A DNA stretch of 64,000 nucleotides, taken from positions 62,001-126,000 of the forward strand of contig DASUGH010000188.1 in NCBI GenBank assembly GCA_036274155.1, in the 5' to 3' direction. A program made the position numbers and the translations under genes. This document shows, piece by piece, positions 1 to 7,343 of the stretch (positions are counted from its first letter, which is position 1; each line of letters begins with the position of its first letter). A model generated the notes under the pieces. The model worked only from the letters and a program-made list of their open reading frames with translations. It made no database searches and was not told the origin of the DNA. The DNA is from Gp6-AA40 sp036274155 (GTDB lineage: Bacteria; Acidobacteriota; Vicinamibacteria; Vicinamibacterales; UBA2999).

Positions 1-12
1 CCTCAAAGAGCT

Positions 13-90
13 CCAAGCTCAATAGCTTGGGCAGACCTCTCCCGTCGATGCGGCGCTCCGCAGGGTGTGCCGAATCGTAAAGGTCTGCCC
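13..90 (+). promoter_or_regulatory. Structured leader upstream of the first gene
   Basis: Two inverted repeats precede the start codon at 103. A perfect 7-bp hairpin (CCAAGCT at 13-19, AGCTTGG at 24-30) abuts a 10-bp perfect pair, GGGCAGACCT at 29-38 and AGGTCTGCCC at 81-90, which ends just before the GGGAGAGAGG ribosome-binding region. The long pair could fold into a leader stem controlling the downstream gene. It could also be the terminator of a gene to the left, which lies outside the window. It matches no riboswitch class I recognise. Confidence 0.35.
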
Positions 91-102
91 CGGGAGAGAG
101 GC

Positions 103-888
103 ATGACGTCGAAGACTCGCATCACCGGCATCCTGCTGGCCTCCGCGCTGGCCAGCGGCACTGCAGCCGAGGCCCAGCGGGCGCCAGCGGCCACACCGCT
201 CAAGCTGCCGGCGGAAGTGCTCTCATTGGCGTGCGCGCCGACCCTGACCTACGAGCCGCCGAAGGTCGACCTGCGCATCACCGGCGGACAGGACTCCTTC
301 GTGCGGCGCATTCACGCCCCGGGCGATCTGGTGACGGTCAACGCCGGTTCCGACAACGGCATCAAGATCGGACAGGAGTTCTACGTCCGCCGCGTGTACA
401 TGCCCGGACAGAAGACGATCAACCGCGAGCAGCCGGGCACCGTCCGCACATCGGGCTGGATTCGCATCTACGCCGTCGATCCGACGATGTCGCTCGCAAC
501 CGTCACGCACGCCTGCGACACCATCGAGATCAACGACTACCTCGAGCCGTTCTCGCTGCCGCAGATGCCGGCGGCGTCGACCAGCACGGCGAAGCCTGAC
601 AAGAACTACGGCCGGGTGATGATGGGGACGGATCGCCGGCGCAGCTTCGGCAAGGGCGACTACTTCGCGCTGAACCGCGGCGCCGACCAGGGCGTCAAGC
701 CCGGCTCGCGCTTCGTCGTGTTCCGCAACAAGCACGAGCTCGGCGTGCAGCAGCCCGACAACTTCCTCTACGAGCTCGGCGAAGCAATTGCCGTCGACGT
801 CCGGAAGGACTCGTCGACGCTTCAGGTGACCGTGTCGCGCGACGCCTTCACGGAAGGCGACCTCGTCGCGATGCGGCCGGAGCCGTAG
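103..888 (+). CDS. Secreted protein with two FlgT-C-like repeats
   Basis: This is a 261-aa protein of unknown function. The ATG at 103 is chosen because GGGAGAGAGG lies just upstream and the protein then begins with a signal peptide (MTSKTR, then a hydrophobic run ending AEAQR). The mature part has two related segments, around residues 75-145 and 185-260. Each has a 'GD..x.N.G.DxGxKxGxxFxVxR' pattern followed by strands and a closing 'GDLVAM', which resembles the C-terminal domain of FlgT-like periplasmic proteins. That resemblance is by eye and no flagellar gene is nearby. It converges on pgsA, with only 3 nt between the stops. It probably acts in the periplasm. Confidence 0.6.
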   Translation: MTSKTRITGILLASALASGTAAEAQRAPAATPLKLPAEVLSLACAPTLTYEPPKVDLRITGGQDSFVRRIHAPGDLVTVNAGSDNGIKIGQEFYVRRVYMPGQKTINREQPGTVRTSGWIRIYAVDPTMSLATVTHACDTIEINDYLEPFSLPQMPAASTSTAKPDKNYGRVMMGTDRRRSFGKGDYFALNRGADQGVKPGSRFVVFRNKHELGVQQPDNFLYELGEAIAVDVRKDSSTLQVTVSRDAFTEGDLVAMRPEP

Positions 889-891
889 CCG

Positions 892-1488
892 CTACCCCGC
901 CTTCCGCTCGCGCGCGATGTTGACATCGACCACGCGCGCGGCGGTCATCACCTGGAAGCGGCGGTAGTAGTCCACGGCCGACGACACCGCCACCACCATC
1001 ACCACCCACAGCGCCACCTGTCCGAAGGGGGCCAGCCACGGCATCGGCCGCGAGCCGAGGATGAGCAGCAGAATGGCCACGACCTGCGAAGCCATTTTGA
1101 TCTTGCCCAGCCGTGAGGCGGGAATCGTGACGCCTTTCGTGTACGCCAGACTGCGCAGCGCGGTCACGGCGAACTCGCGGCCGATGATGAGCGACACCAT
1201 CCAGGCCGGCGCGAGATCGAGCTGCACGAGCGAGATGAAGGCGGCCGACGTCAGCAGCTTGTCGGCGATCGGATCGAGCATCTGACCGAGCCACGTCACC
1301 TGCCGCCGCCGCCGCGCAAGATAGCCGTCGAGCCAGTCGGTGAGCGACGCGATCCCGAAGATCGCGGCTGCGGCGACTTCTTTCGGCATGCCGAGAAAGC
1401 GGGTCCCGCCGTACTCTGTCAACAGCACCACATAGAAGAACGGGACCAGGAACATCCGTACGAGCGTGAGCGTGTTCGGGAGGTTCAC
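892..1488 (-). CDS. pgsA: CDP-diacylglycerol-glycerol-3-phosphate 3-phosphatidyltransferase
   Basis: Makes phosphatidylglycerol phosphate from CDP-diacylglycerol and glycerol-3-phosphate, the committed step to phosphatidylglycerol and cardiolipin, in the inner membrane. The complete CDP-alcohol phosphotransferase signature is present: D54-G55-x2-A58-R59-x8-G68-x3-D72-x3-D76. It starts 'NLPNTLTLVR', typical of PgsA, and has several hydrophobic helices. At 198 aa it is of normal family length. The start codon is GTG at 1488. It is transcribed divergently from the nucleotide-sugar pyrophosphorylase across only 38 bp. PgsA is preferred over CLS- or PssA-type relatives because of the N-terminal motif and length. 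Confidence 0.9.
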   Translation of the reverse strand: MNLPNTLTLVRMFLVPFFYVVLLTEYGGTRFLGMPKEVAAAAIFGIASLTDWLDGYLARRRRQVTWLGQMLDPIADKLLTSAAFISLVQLDLAPAWMVSLIIGREFAVTALRSLAYTKGVTIPASRLGKIKMASQVVAILLLILGSRPMPWLAPFGQVALWVVMVVAVSSAVDYYRRFQVMTAARVVDVNIARERKAG

Positions 1489-1509
1489 GACGTGCGCAAT
1501 TCTATCGTG

Positions 1510-1525
1510 TACAATCGTCGATTGT
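1510..1525 (+). promoter_or_regulatory. Palindrome overlapping a -10-like box
   Basis: In the 38-bp gap between pgsA and the sugar nucleotidyltransferase, a TACAAT box (1510-1515) overlaps a perfect palindrome, ACAATCG-T-CGATTGT (1511-1525). The ATG of the downstream gene follows at 1527, so a transcript from this box would have almost no leader. The palindrome could be an operator for either divergent gene. The sequence is visible; the role is inferred. Confidence 0.4.
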
Positions 1526-1526
1526 C

Positions 1527-2579
1527 ATGAAGGCGATCCTTCTCGCCGGGGGCAAGGGCACGCGCCTGCGGCCGTTGACCATCCACACGCCCAAGCCGAT
1601 CGTTCCAATTTTCAACCGGCCGTTCCTGAACTACCAGATCGATCTGCTCAAGCAGGCGCCCGAAATCGATGAGGTCATCCTCAGCCTCAATTACCAGCCG
1701 CGGCGCATCGAGGAGATCTTCGGCGACGGCTCCGAAACCGGAATCAAGATTCGCTACGTCGTGGAGCCGGTCCCGCTCGGCACCGCCGGAGCCGTCAAGT
1801 ACGCCGGCGACAAGCTGACCGAGTCGGTGGTCGTCTTCAACGGCGACGTGCTCACCCAGATCGATCTGGCGTCGGTGATCGCGCTGCATCGCCAGCGCAA
1901 CGCGAAGGCCACGATCGTGCTGACGCCGGTGCCGAACCCTTCCGCATACGGGCTCGTGGAAACGGATGCCGACGGGAACATCCACCGGTTCCTGGAGAAG
2001 CCGAAGCCGGAAGAGATCACCACCAACCACATCAACGCCGGCATCTACGTGCTGGAGCCGGAGACGTTCGATCGCATCCCGAAAGACGTCGCCTGGTCGA
2101 TCGAGCGCAGCTTCTTCCCGTCGCTGATCGAGCGGCGCGAGACGTTCGTGGCCTACATCTACGACGGCTACTGGATCGATATCGGAACGCACGAGAAGTA
2201 CCGGCAGGTGCACCGCGACATCATGGACGGCCGGTTCGTGGCGGCGCCTTTTCACGAGTCGCAGCGGCAGTGGATCGCGGCCGACGCTCGCATCGAGGAG
2301 GGGGCGACCATCGAAGGGCCGTGCTTCATCGACGGCGGTGTGCTCGTCAAGGCAGGCGCCCGCATCGGACCGTACTCGGTGATTGGCCGGCAGACGCAGG
2401 TCGAAGAAGAGGCGGTCGTCGACGGCGCCATCATCTGGCCGAACTGCCGGATCAACCGCGAAGCGGTGGTGCACAACGCGATCGTCGGACGGCATTGCCA
2501 CGTCGGCCGCAGCGTGAACCTGAACAACGGCGCCGTGCTCGGCGATCGCACGACGCTGACCGACTTCACGAAGGCGTGA
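1527..2579 (+). CDS. NDP-sugar pyrophosphorylase (mannose-1-phosphate guanylyltransferase type)
   Basis: Forms an NDP-sugar from a sugar 1-phosphate and NTP. The N-terminus carries the nucleotidyltransferase signature (LLAGGKGTRLRPLT, then 'PKPIVPI' with the conserved Lys). Residues 1-230 form the Rossmann-like catalytic domain, including 'FNGDVL' (metal-binding Asp), 'LEKPK' and 'NAGIYVLE'. Residues 245-345 are hexapeptide repeats forming a left-handed beta helix. The 350-aa length fits the GMP/NDP-mannose pyrophosphorylase family. The gene immediately downstream is a phosphomannomutase, which would supply the sugar 1-phosphate, so GDP-mannose synthesis for envelope glycans is the best reading. 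Glucose- or N-acetylglucosamine-1-phosphate specificity cannot be excluded. Confidence 0.85.
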   Translation: MKAILLAGGKGTRLRPLTIHTPKPIVPIFNRPFLNYQIDLLKQAPEIDEVILSLNYQPRRIEEIFGDGSETGIKIRYVVEPVPLGTAGAVKYAGDKLTESVVVFNGDVLTQIDLASVIALHRQRNAKATIVLTPVPNPSAYGLVETDADGNIHRFLEKPKPEEITTNHINAGIYVLEPETFDRIPKDVAWSIERSFFPSLIERRETFVAYIYDGYWIDIGTHEKYRQVHRDIMDGRFVAAPFHESQRQWIAADARIEEGATIEGPCFIDGGVLVKAGARIGPYSVIGRQTQVEEEAVVDGAIIWPNCRINREAVVHNAIVGRHCHVGRSVNLNNGAVLGDRTTLTDFTKA

Positions 2580-2617
2580 CGCACGCCGGAGCTCGCCACG
2601 CCGCTCCCCTCACTGAC

Positions 2618-3976
2618 ATGCGACTCGAGCCCTCCATCTTCAAGGCTTACGACATCCGGGGTCTGTATCCAGACGAGATCGACGAGAAGACCGCTTATGC
2701 GATCGGCCGCGGCTTCGCGGCCTACCTGAGCGCCGGGACCGTCGCCGTCTCTCGCGACATGCGCGTCTCGTCTCCGGGTCTCGCGGCGGCGTTCATCGAC
2801 GGGGTCCGTCACCAGGGCACGAGCGTCGTCGACTACGGCATGCTCGGCACCGACCAGCTCTATTTCGCCGTCGTCAACGACCGGCTGGAAGGCGGCGCCC
2901 AGATCACCGCGTCGCACAATCCCGGGCAGTACAACGGCGTGAAGATGGTGCGAGCGGAAGCGCTGCCGCTGAGCGGCGACGCCGGAATCGGCGAGATCCG
3001 CGACATGATCGCCAACGACCGGCTGCCGGAGCCGTCACGGCCGCGGGGAGCCCTGACGACGCGCAACATACTGCCGGCGTATGTCGAGAAGGTGATGTCG
3101 TTCATCGACTCGTCGCTCGTCCGGCCGTTCAAGGTCGTGCTCGACGCCGGCAGCGGCATGGCCGGGCTCGTGGCGCCGATGCTCTTCGACCGGCTGCCGT
3201 GCAAGGTCACCAGGCTCTGCTTCGATATCGACGGCACGTTTCCCAATCACGAAGCCAATCCGCTCATCGAGGAGAATCGCCGCGACATCACCGCCGAGGT
3301 CGTGCGGCAGAACGCCGACGTCGGGATCGCGTGGGACGGCGACGCCGACCGCTGCTTCTTCATCGACGGCACCGGAGAGTTCATTTCCGGGGACTTCGTC
3401 ACGGCGCTCCTGGCCGAGGCCTTCCTGCTCAAACACCCGGGCGCGACGGTCATCTACGACCTGCGCGCGAGCCACGCGGTGCGCGATACGGTGGCCCGTT
3501 ACGGCGGCCGGGCGCTCATGAACCGCGTCGGGCACGCCTTCATCAAGCAGCGGATGCGGCAGGAGGACGGCATCTTTGCAGGCGAGGTCACCGGCCACTA
3601 CTACTTCCGCGACTTCTACTACGCGGACAACGGCTTCATCCCGGCGCTGCTGATTCTCGAGCTGATGTCGAAGAAAGGCCAGTCGCTGCGGCAGCTGCTG
3701 CAGCCTTATCGTGAGAAGTACTTCATCTCCGGCGAGATCAACACCAGGCTGGCGACGATGGCGGAGGTGCCGGCGAAGCTGGCGGCGATCGAGGCGCGCT
3801 ACCCCGATGCACGGCTCGAGCGGCTGGACGGGGTGTCGGTGGACTATCCGGACTGGCACTTCAACGTGCGCGCGTCGAACACCGAGCCGCTCCTGCGGCT
3901 GAATCTCGAGGCCAGCACGCCGGCCGACATGGAACGCAGGCGCGACGAGGTGCTGGCGGTCATCAGGTCGGGATGA
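2618..3976 (+). CDS. manB: Phosphomannomutase/phosphoglucomutase
   Basis: Interconverts hexose 6-phosphate and 1-phosphate. The start at ATG 2618 gives 452 aa and the typical opening 'FKAYDIRGLYP'; the open frame extends further upstream but overlaps the previous gene. The active-site serine loop 'TASHNP' lies at about residues 97-102 (phosphoserine S99), the Mg-binding loop 'DGDADR' at about 245, and the sugar-binding loop 'GEVTGH' at about 330. The C-terminal phosphate-binding part reads 'VRASNTEP'. All four alpha-PGM domains are complete. It is 38 nt downstream of the sugar nucleotidyltransferase in the same orientation, probably one operon for GDP-mannose or a related sugar nucleotide. 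The symbol is used in the manB/cpsG sense; bifunctional algC-type activity is equally possible. Confidence 0.88.
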   Translation: MRLEPSIFKAYDIRGLYPDEIDEKTAYAIGRGFAAYLSAGTVAVSRDMRVSSPGLAAAFIDGVRHQGTSVVDYGMLGTDQLYFAVVNDRLEGGAQITASHNPGQYNGVKMVRAEALPLSGDAGIGEIRDMIANDRLPEPSRPRGALTTRNILPAYVEKVMSFIDSSLVRPFKVVLDAGSGMAGLVAPMLFDRLPCKVTRLCFDIDGTFPNHEANPLIEENRRDITAEVVRQNADVGIAWDGDADRCFFIDGTGEFISGDFVTALLAEAFLLKHPGATVIYDLRASHAVRDTVARYGGRALMNRVGHAFIKQRMRQEDGIFAGEVTGHYYFRDFYYADNGFIPALLILELMSKKGQSLRQLLQPYREKYFISGEINTRLATMAEVPAKLAAIEARYPDARLERLDGVSVDYPDWHFNVRASNTEPLLRLNLEASTPADMERRRDEVLAVIRSG

Positions 3977-3981
3977 CTTTC

Positions 3982-4068
3982 CTCGGGGCTCGGGGCTCGG
4001 GACTCGGGGCTCGGGACTACTCGGGGCTCGGGGCTCGGGGCTCGGGGCTCGGGACTCGGGGGCTCGGA
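3982..4068. repeat. Imperfect heptamer tandem repeat (CTCGGGG/A)
   Basis: About twelve head-to-tail 7-bp units of CTCGGGG or CTCGGGA lie directly after the phosphomannomutase stop and before tRNA-Gly. One unit is interrupted by ACTAC. A related GGACCCC heptamer array occurs at 41649-41680. It has no coding potential on the plus strand. Copy number is probably slippage-prone. Confidence 0.9.
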
Positions 4069-4100
4069 CTGCATGCGGTACAATGCCAGCATCACCGCGG

Positions 4101-4175
4101 GCGGGAGTAGTTCAGCGGTAGAACGCGAGCTTCCCAAGCTCGATGTCGCCGGTTCGATCCCGGTCTCCCGCTCCA
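4101..4175 (+). tRNA. tRNA-Gly (CCC)
   Basis: A full cloverleaf can be drawn. The acceptor arms are GCGGGAG (4101-4107) and CTCCCGC (4165-4171). The D arm is GTTC/GAAC. The anticodon stem is CGAGC/GCTCG around loop TTCCCAA, so the anticodon is CCC and the codon read is GGG. The T arm is GCCGG-TTCGATC-CCGGT. The discriminator T is followed by an encoded CCA at 4173-4175. A TACAAT box at 4079-4084 is a plausible -10. Confidence 0.95.
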
Positions 4176-4244
4176 ATCCCTTCAACAACTTGCGAAGGTT
4201 CCAGAGTTGGCAGCGACTGCCAATTTCGACGGTGGACGGCTGTC

Positions 4245-4509
4245 CGGGGGGGAACGGAGGTCACCGGAGGAACGGGACAAGCCCACACGGAGCAACGGAG
4301 AAACGGAGACAAAACGGAGGATGTCGGCCTGGTCACGTTCAGCAGGTGGGCCGCCGGCCTCAGCCGGCGCCAGGGACCGCGCGTAGCGCGGGCCCACCTC
4401 GGGTCAGTTGGTCATGGCTACGAGCTTCGCGACGAGCGGCCTCCGTTCGTCCTCCGTGTCGCCGTTCCTCCGTGTTTGCTCGTCCCGTTTCTCCGTGTTC
4501 TCCGTTGAC
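4245..4509. repeat. Nested inverted repeat with ACGGAG-rich arms
   Basis: The left arm (about 4250-4322) is full of ACGGAG/ACACGGAG words and the right arm (about 4436-4509) holds their reverse complement, CTCCGTG. The centre contains a second structure: outer stem AGGTGGGCC (4344-4352) with GGCCCACCT (4391-4399), enclosing two hairpins, CGCCGGC-CTCA-GCCGGCG (4352-4369) and CCGCGC-GTA-GCGCGG (4377-4391). The whole fills the 355-bp gap between tRNA-Gly and the next gene; no gene is seen there. It resembles a non-autonomous, REP/BIME-like element. Confidence 0.75.
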
Positions 4510-4530
4510 CCGCTTTCCGCTTTTTTTCCG

Positions 4531-5178
4531 CTATCTGATCGACAGTCCCGCGGACGCCATGAAAAGGAAATCAGACGGTGTGCCCGCAAGGGCGACCTTG
4601 GCTGACTGGCCGGCAATCCAGTGAAGCCGCATATCGAAGCCAACGGCCAGGTGCGACGTCATGAACCAGCGGGCGCCGCCGCCGCCGTTGATCGCCAGCA
4701 TCGTATCGCTGCTCCGGCTGCCGGCTTCGACGACATCGTTGCCGCTGAACTCACCACGAGCATTTGCGACGCCCACTCCGCCGCTGAGGAAGCTCCAGCC
4801 ATCACGGGTGCCGAAGTTGATCGACACCTGCGGCGCGATCATCCTCATCGTCAACTCGGTGCCGGCGGGGGCTGTCCCGCGTACCTGTGAAACGCTCGCC
4901 CCGATGCCGAGCTGTCCAGGGCCGAACCGGCCAAAGTACAAGTGCGCGCCTGCTTCCAGACCGAACCCGCGAGCCGGCACGAGCGCGTCGTCTGGAAGTT
5001 GCGGATAGAACCCCGTGTCCTGCGGCAGCCCCATGAGCGCACCGCGCACGTCGATCACGTAGGGGCCGGGCGGTGCCGCAACGTTGCGTTGCGCCGACGT
5101 CGACGACGGCATCGCGGCGAGCACCGCGACGGCCACCCACCAACCCGCGCGCCGGTGGCGCGTCGCCGCGGCGTGCAT
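4531..5178 (-). CDS. Putative outer-membrane beta-barrel protein
   Basis: A 215-aa protein of unknown function. The ATG at 5178 (MHAAATRHRR) gives a clear signal peptide ending near 'SSTSAQ' and starts right after the deoC stop (5180), so it is probably the last gene of the rpiB-deoC unit. The mature part alternates glycine-rich and aromatic strands ('GAHLYFGRFGPG', 'QVSINFGTRDGWSFLSGG', 'HLAVGFDMRLHW') and ends in 'LSIR', the style of small 8-stranded outer-membrane barrels. There is no recognisable active site. The link to deoxyribose metabolism rests on position only. Confidence 0.6.
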   Translation of the reverse strand: MHAAATRHRRAGWWVAVAVLAAMPSSTSAQRNVAAPPGPYVIDVRGALMGLPQDTGFYPQLPDDALVPARGFGLEAGAHLYFGRFGPGQLGIGASVSQVRGTAPAGTELTMRMIAPQVSINFGTRDGWSFLSGGVGVANARGEFSGNDVVEAGSRSSDTMLAINGGGGARWFMTSHLAVGFDMRLHWIAGQSAKVALAGTPSDFLFMASAGLSIR

Positions 5179-5179
5179 C

Positions 5180-6073
5180 TCAGTAAGCGCTTCCGGACTG
5201 AGCGGTCTTCCGTCCGCGAGACTCCTGCACGATTCGCACACCGGCGCTCGCGCCGATCCGGGTCGCGCCGGCAGCCACCATCGCTGTGAGCGACCCGAGA
5301 TCGCGGACGCCGCCGGCGGCCTTCACACCCATCTCCTCGCCAACGACCCGGCGCATCAGCGCGACGTCGGCTGCCGTCGCTCCGCCGGGCCCGAAGCCGG
5401 TGGACGTCTTCACGAAGTCGGCGGCTGCGGCTTTCGCCAGGGTGCAGGCGGTGATCTTCTCGTCGTCGGTGAGCAGCGCCGCCTCGATGATGACCTTGCT
5501 GAGCACGCCGGCCTCCCGGCATGGCGCGGTGACCGACTCGATGTCGCGCTCGACCAGACGGACGTCGCCGGATTTGAGCGCCCCGATATTGATCACCATG
5601 TCGATCTCCTCGGCACCATCGAAGATGGCCCGCCGTGTCTCGTAGTGCTTGACGTCGCAGGTGGTCGCTCCGAGCGGAAACCCGACCACCGAACAGACGC
5701 GCACGCGGCGATCGGTTCCCGGAGCGCCGGTGCGGAGCAGCCGCGCGCACAAGGCCACCCATGCCGCATTGACACACACCGTGGCGAAGCCGAACTCGAG
5801 GGCCTCGCGGCACAGCGCTTCGATCTCGGCCCGGCTCGCGTCCGGCTTGAGCAGCGTATGGTCGATCATCGATGCGACGTCGCCGGCGCCGCCTCCCGTG
5901 GCGTGGAGGCCGAGCCGCGTGGCGCCAGCCTGCAGGACCCCGCGCAGCTGATCGGGGCAGCACTCAGACAGCAGACCGTGACAGCCGCAGTGCGGCGAGA
6001 TGGCAATCGACGCGCCGGCCAGCTCCTCGATGATGATGCGCACGAGGCGCTCGAGATCCGCCGGGGTGGTCAT
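5180..6073 (-). CDS. deoC: Deoxyribose-phosphate aldolase with N-terminal extension
   Basis: Cleaves 2-deoxyribose 5-phosphate to glyceraldehyde 3-phosphate and acetaldehyde. The core motifs 'DHTLLKPDA' and 'DFVKTSTGFGPGGAT' (Schiff-base Lys) are intact, as is 'KAAGGVRD', which holds the second catalytic Lys. At 297 aa it is about 75 residues longer than usual DeoC. The extra N-terminus begins with a short amphipathic helix (DLERLVRIIIEELAG) followed by a Cys/His-rich stretch (HCGCHGLLSECC). Such helices are typical encapsulation peptides of microcompartment cargo; that is an inference. It overlaps the rpiB-like gene by 4 nt (ATGA), so translation is probably coupled. Confidence 0.92.
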   Translation of the reverse strand: MTTPADLERLVRIIIEELAGASIAISPHCGCHGLLSECCPDQLRGVLQAGATRLGLHATGGGAGDVASMIDHTLLKPDASRAEIEALCREALEFGFATVCVNAAWVALCARLLRTGAPGTDRRVRVCSVVGFPLGATTCDVKHYETRRAIFDGAEEIDMVINIGALKSGDVRLVERDIESVTAPCREAGVLSKVIIEAALLTDDEKITACTLAKAAAADFVKTSTGFGPGGATAADVALMRRVVGEEMGVKAAGGVRDLGSLTAMVAAGATRIGASAGVRIVQESRGRKTAQSGSAY

Positions 6074-6708
6074 CGCGACCGTTCGCCGGTCTCGAGACCG
6101 CGGATGATGGACAGGCGACGGATGTAGCGCGGCTCACGCATCGGCGTGTCCAGAAATGCATCCAGTATCGCCAGGGCGTCCTCACGCTTCATCGTGTTGG
6201 CGCCGAGTGTGAGCACGTTGATGCCGTTGTGCTCCCGTCCATAGCGGGCCAGCATCGGGCTCGGACACATGGCGGCCCGCACCCCGTGGATCTTGTTCGC
6301 GGCGACCGCGGAGCCGATGCCCGATCCATCGATGGCCACCGCGGCATGCGCCTCTCCGCGTGCGACCGCCCGTGCGGCCGCGGCCGCCGTGTCCGGGTAA
6401 TCGACCGGCTCGTTCGTATGCGTGCCCAGGTCTTCGGCGGCCACGCCTCGTGCGCGCAGATGCGCGAGCACGGCGGTCTTCAGCGACAACGACGTGTGAT
6501 CGCCGGCGACCGCCACGCGCTCGATGCGTCCCACCGGCGCCAGCGTCGACGCATCCAGTTCGGCTCCGCCGCGAACGACGGTGACGCGGCGCTGGCGGAG
6601 CGTGTCGAGCGCCAGCGGCGTGATGTGTCCCCCGGCCGACAGCGTGATGGTGCTTCCGTATTCGAGCACGCGCGCGTCCGCCTCGGTGACGATGTCGAAG
6701 GGTTTCAC
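6070..6708 (-). CDS. RpiB/LacA/LacB-family sugar-phosphate isomerase, extended and active-site variant
   Basis: A ribose-5-phosphate isomerase B-like enzyme. The RpiB domain spans about residues 65-205: 'VAGDHTSLSLK', 'DLGTHTNEPVDYPD', 'GSGIG..VAANKIHGVRAA', 'HNGINVLTLGANT'. In classical RpiB the base is Cys in 'CGTGIG'; here the equivalent position is Asp ('IDGSGIG'), so chemistry or substrate may differ. The first 60 residues are an extra domain (DIVTEADARVLEYG, then 'ITPLALDTLRQRRVTVV') of the kind seen on microcompartment-associated proteins. It is the first gene of the rpiB-deoC unit and is divergent from hpt across 71 bp. Ribose- or another pentose-phosphate is the likely substrate. Confidence 0.82.
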   Translation of the reverse strand: MKPFDIVTEADARVLEYGSTITLSAGGHITPLALDTLRQRRVTVVRGGAELDASTLAPVGRIERVAVAGDHTSLSLKTAVLAHLRARGVAAEDLGTHTNEPVDYPDTAAAAARAVARGEAHAAVAIDGSGIGSAVAANKIHGVRAAMCPSPMLARYGREHNGINVLTLGANTMKREDALAILDAFLDTPMREPRYIRRLSIIRGLETGERSR

Positions 6709-6779
6709 GACTGGGCCGCTATGTTACCCTTGCGGCCACTACCGCTCAAACCAGCCGGCGGTTCTCCCTTTCCACATCG

Positions 6780-7286
6780 ATGCAGCCACTCATCGAGGCC
6801 AATGACATCCAGCAGCGTGTTCGCGCGCTCGCGCGCGAGATCGCCCGCGATCATCCGCTCGGCGTGCATCTCGTCTGCGTGCTCAAAGGCGCGTTCGTGT
6901 TTCTGGCCGACCTCGCCCGGTCGCTCGAGTGCGACGTGTCGCTGGATTTCATCGCTCTCTCGAGCTACGGGTCGGCGACGCAGTCGTCAGGGCAGGTGCA
7001 GCTCCTGAAGGATCTCGATTCGCCAATCGAAGGACGCGACGTCGTGATCGTCGAGGACATCGTCGATACCGGCCTGACGCTCACGTATCTGCAGGACATT
7101 CTCCGGGCGCGCGCGCCGCGGAACCTGCGGACGGCCTGCCTGCTCAGCAAGCCGTCGCGCCGGCGCGTGGACGTACGCGTGGACTACATCGGCTTCACCA
7201 TCGAGGATCGCTTCGTCGTCGGATACGGCCTGGATCACCGCGACCGCTACCGCCATTTGCCGTTCATCGGGGTAGTCGGCACCTGA
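6780..7286 (+). CDS. hpt: Hypoxanthine phosphoribosyltransferase
   Basis: Salvages hypoxanthine and guanine to IMP and GMP using PRPP. At 168 aa it has the type I phosphoribosyltransferase core. The PRPP loop 'VVIVEDIVDTGLTL' lies at about residues 84-97. 'CVLKGAFVFLADL' near residue 40 and 'YIGFTIEDRFVVGYGLD' with the purine-contacting aromatic and Asp near the C-terminus are characteristic of Hpt. Cytoplasmic. It stands divergent from the rpiB-like gene and is followed by a palindromic terminator-like element before the convergent amidohydrolase. Confidence 0.92.
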   Translation: MQPLIEANDIQQRVRALAREIARDHPLGVHLVCVLKGAFVFLADLARSLECDVSLDFIALSSYGSATQSSGQVQLLKDLDSPIEGRDVVIVEDIVDTGLTLTYLQDILRARAPRNLRTACLLSKPSRRRVDVRVDYIGFTIEDRFVVGYGLDHRDRYRHLPFIGVVGT

Positions 7287-7311
7287 CGTCGCGCCCACCG
7301 TTCCACCGCAG

Positions 7312-7331
7312 GGTCCGGCTTTAGCCGGACC
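7312..7331. terminator. Palindrome between convergent hpt and amidohydrolase genes
   Basis: Perfect 9-bp arms GGTCCGGCT (7312-7320) and AGCCGGACC (7323-7331) with a 2-nt TT spacer, lying between two convergent stops. There is no strong T-run. It belongs to the same GGCGGACC/GGTCCGCC palindrome family found at several other gene ends here and probably serves both genes as a transcript-end hairpin. Confidence 0.55.
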
Positions 7332-7343
7332 ACACGTTCCTGG

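Noticed and set aside
1..102. Known riboswitch at the left edge
   Set aside because: The pairing does not match any riboswitch consensus I can recall; kept only as a structured leader.
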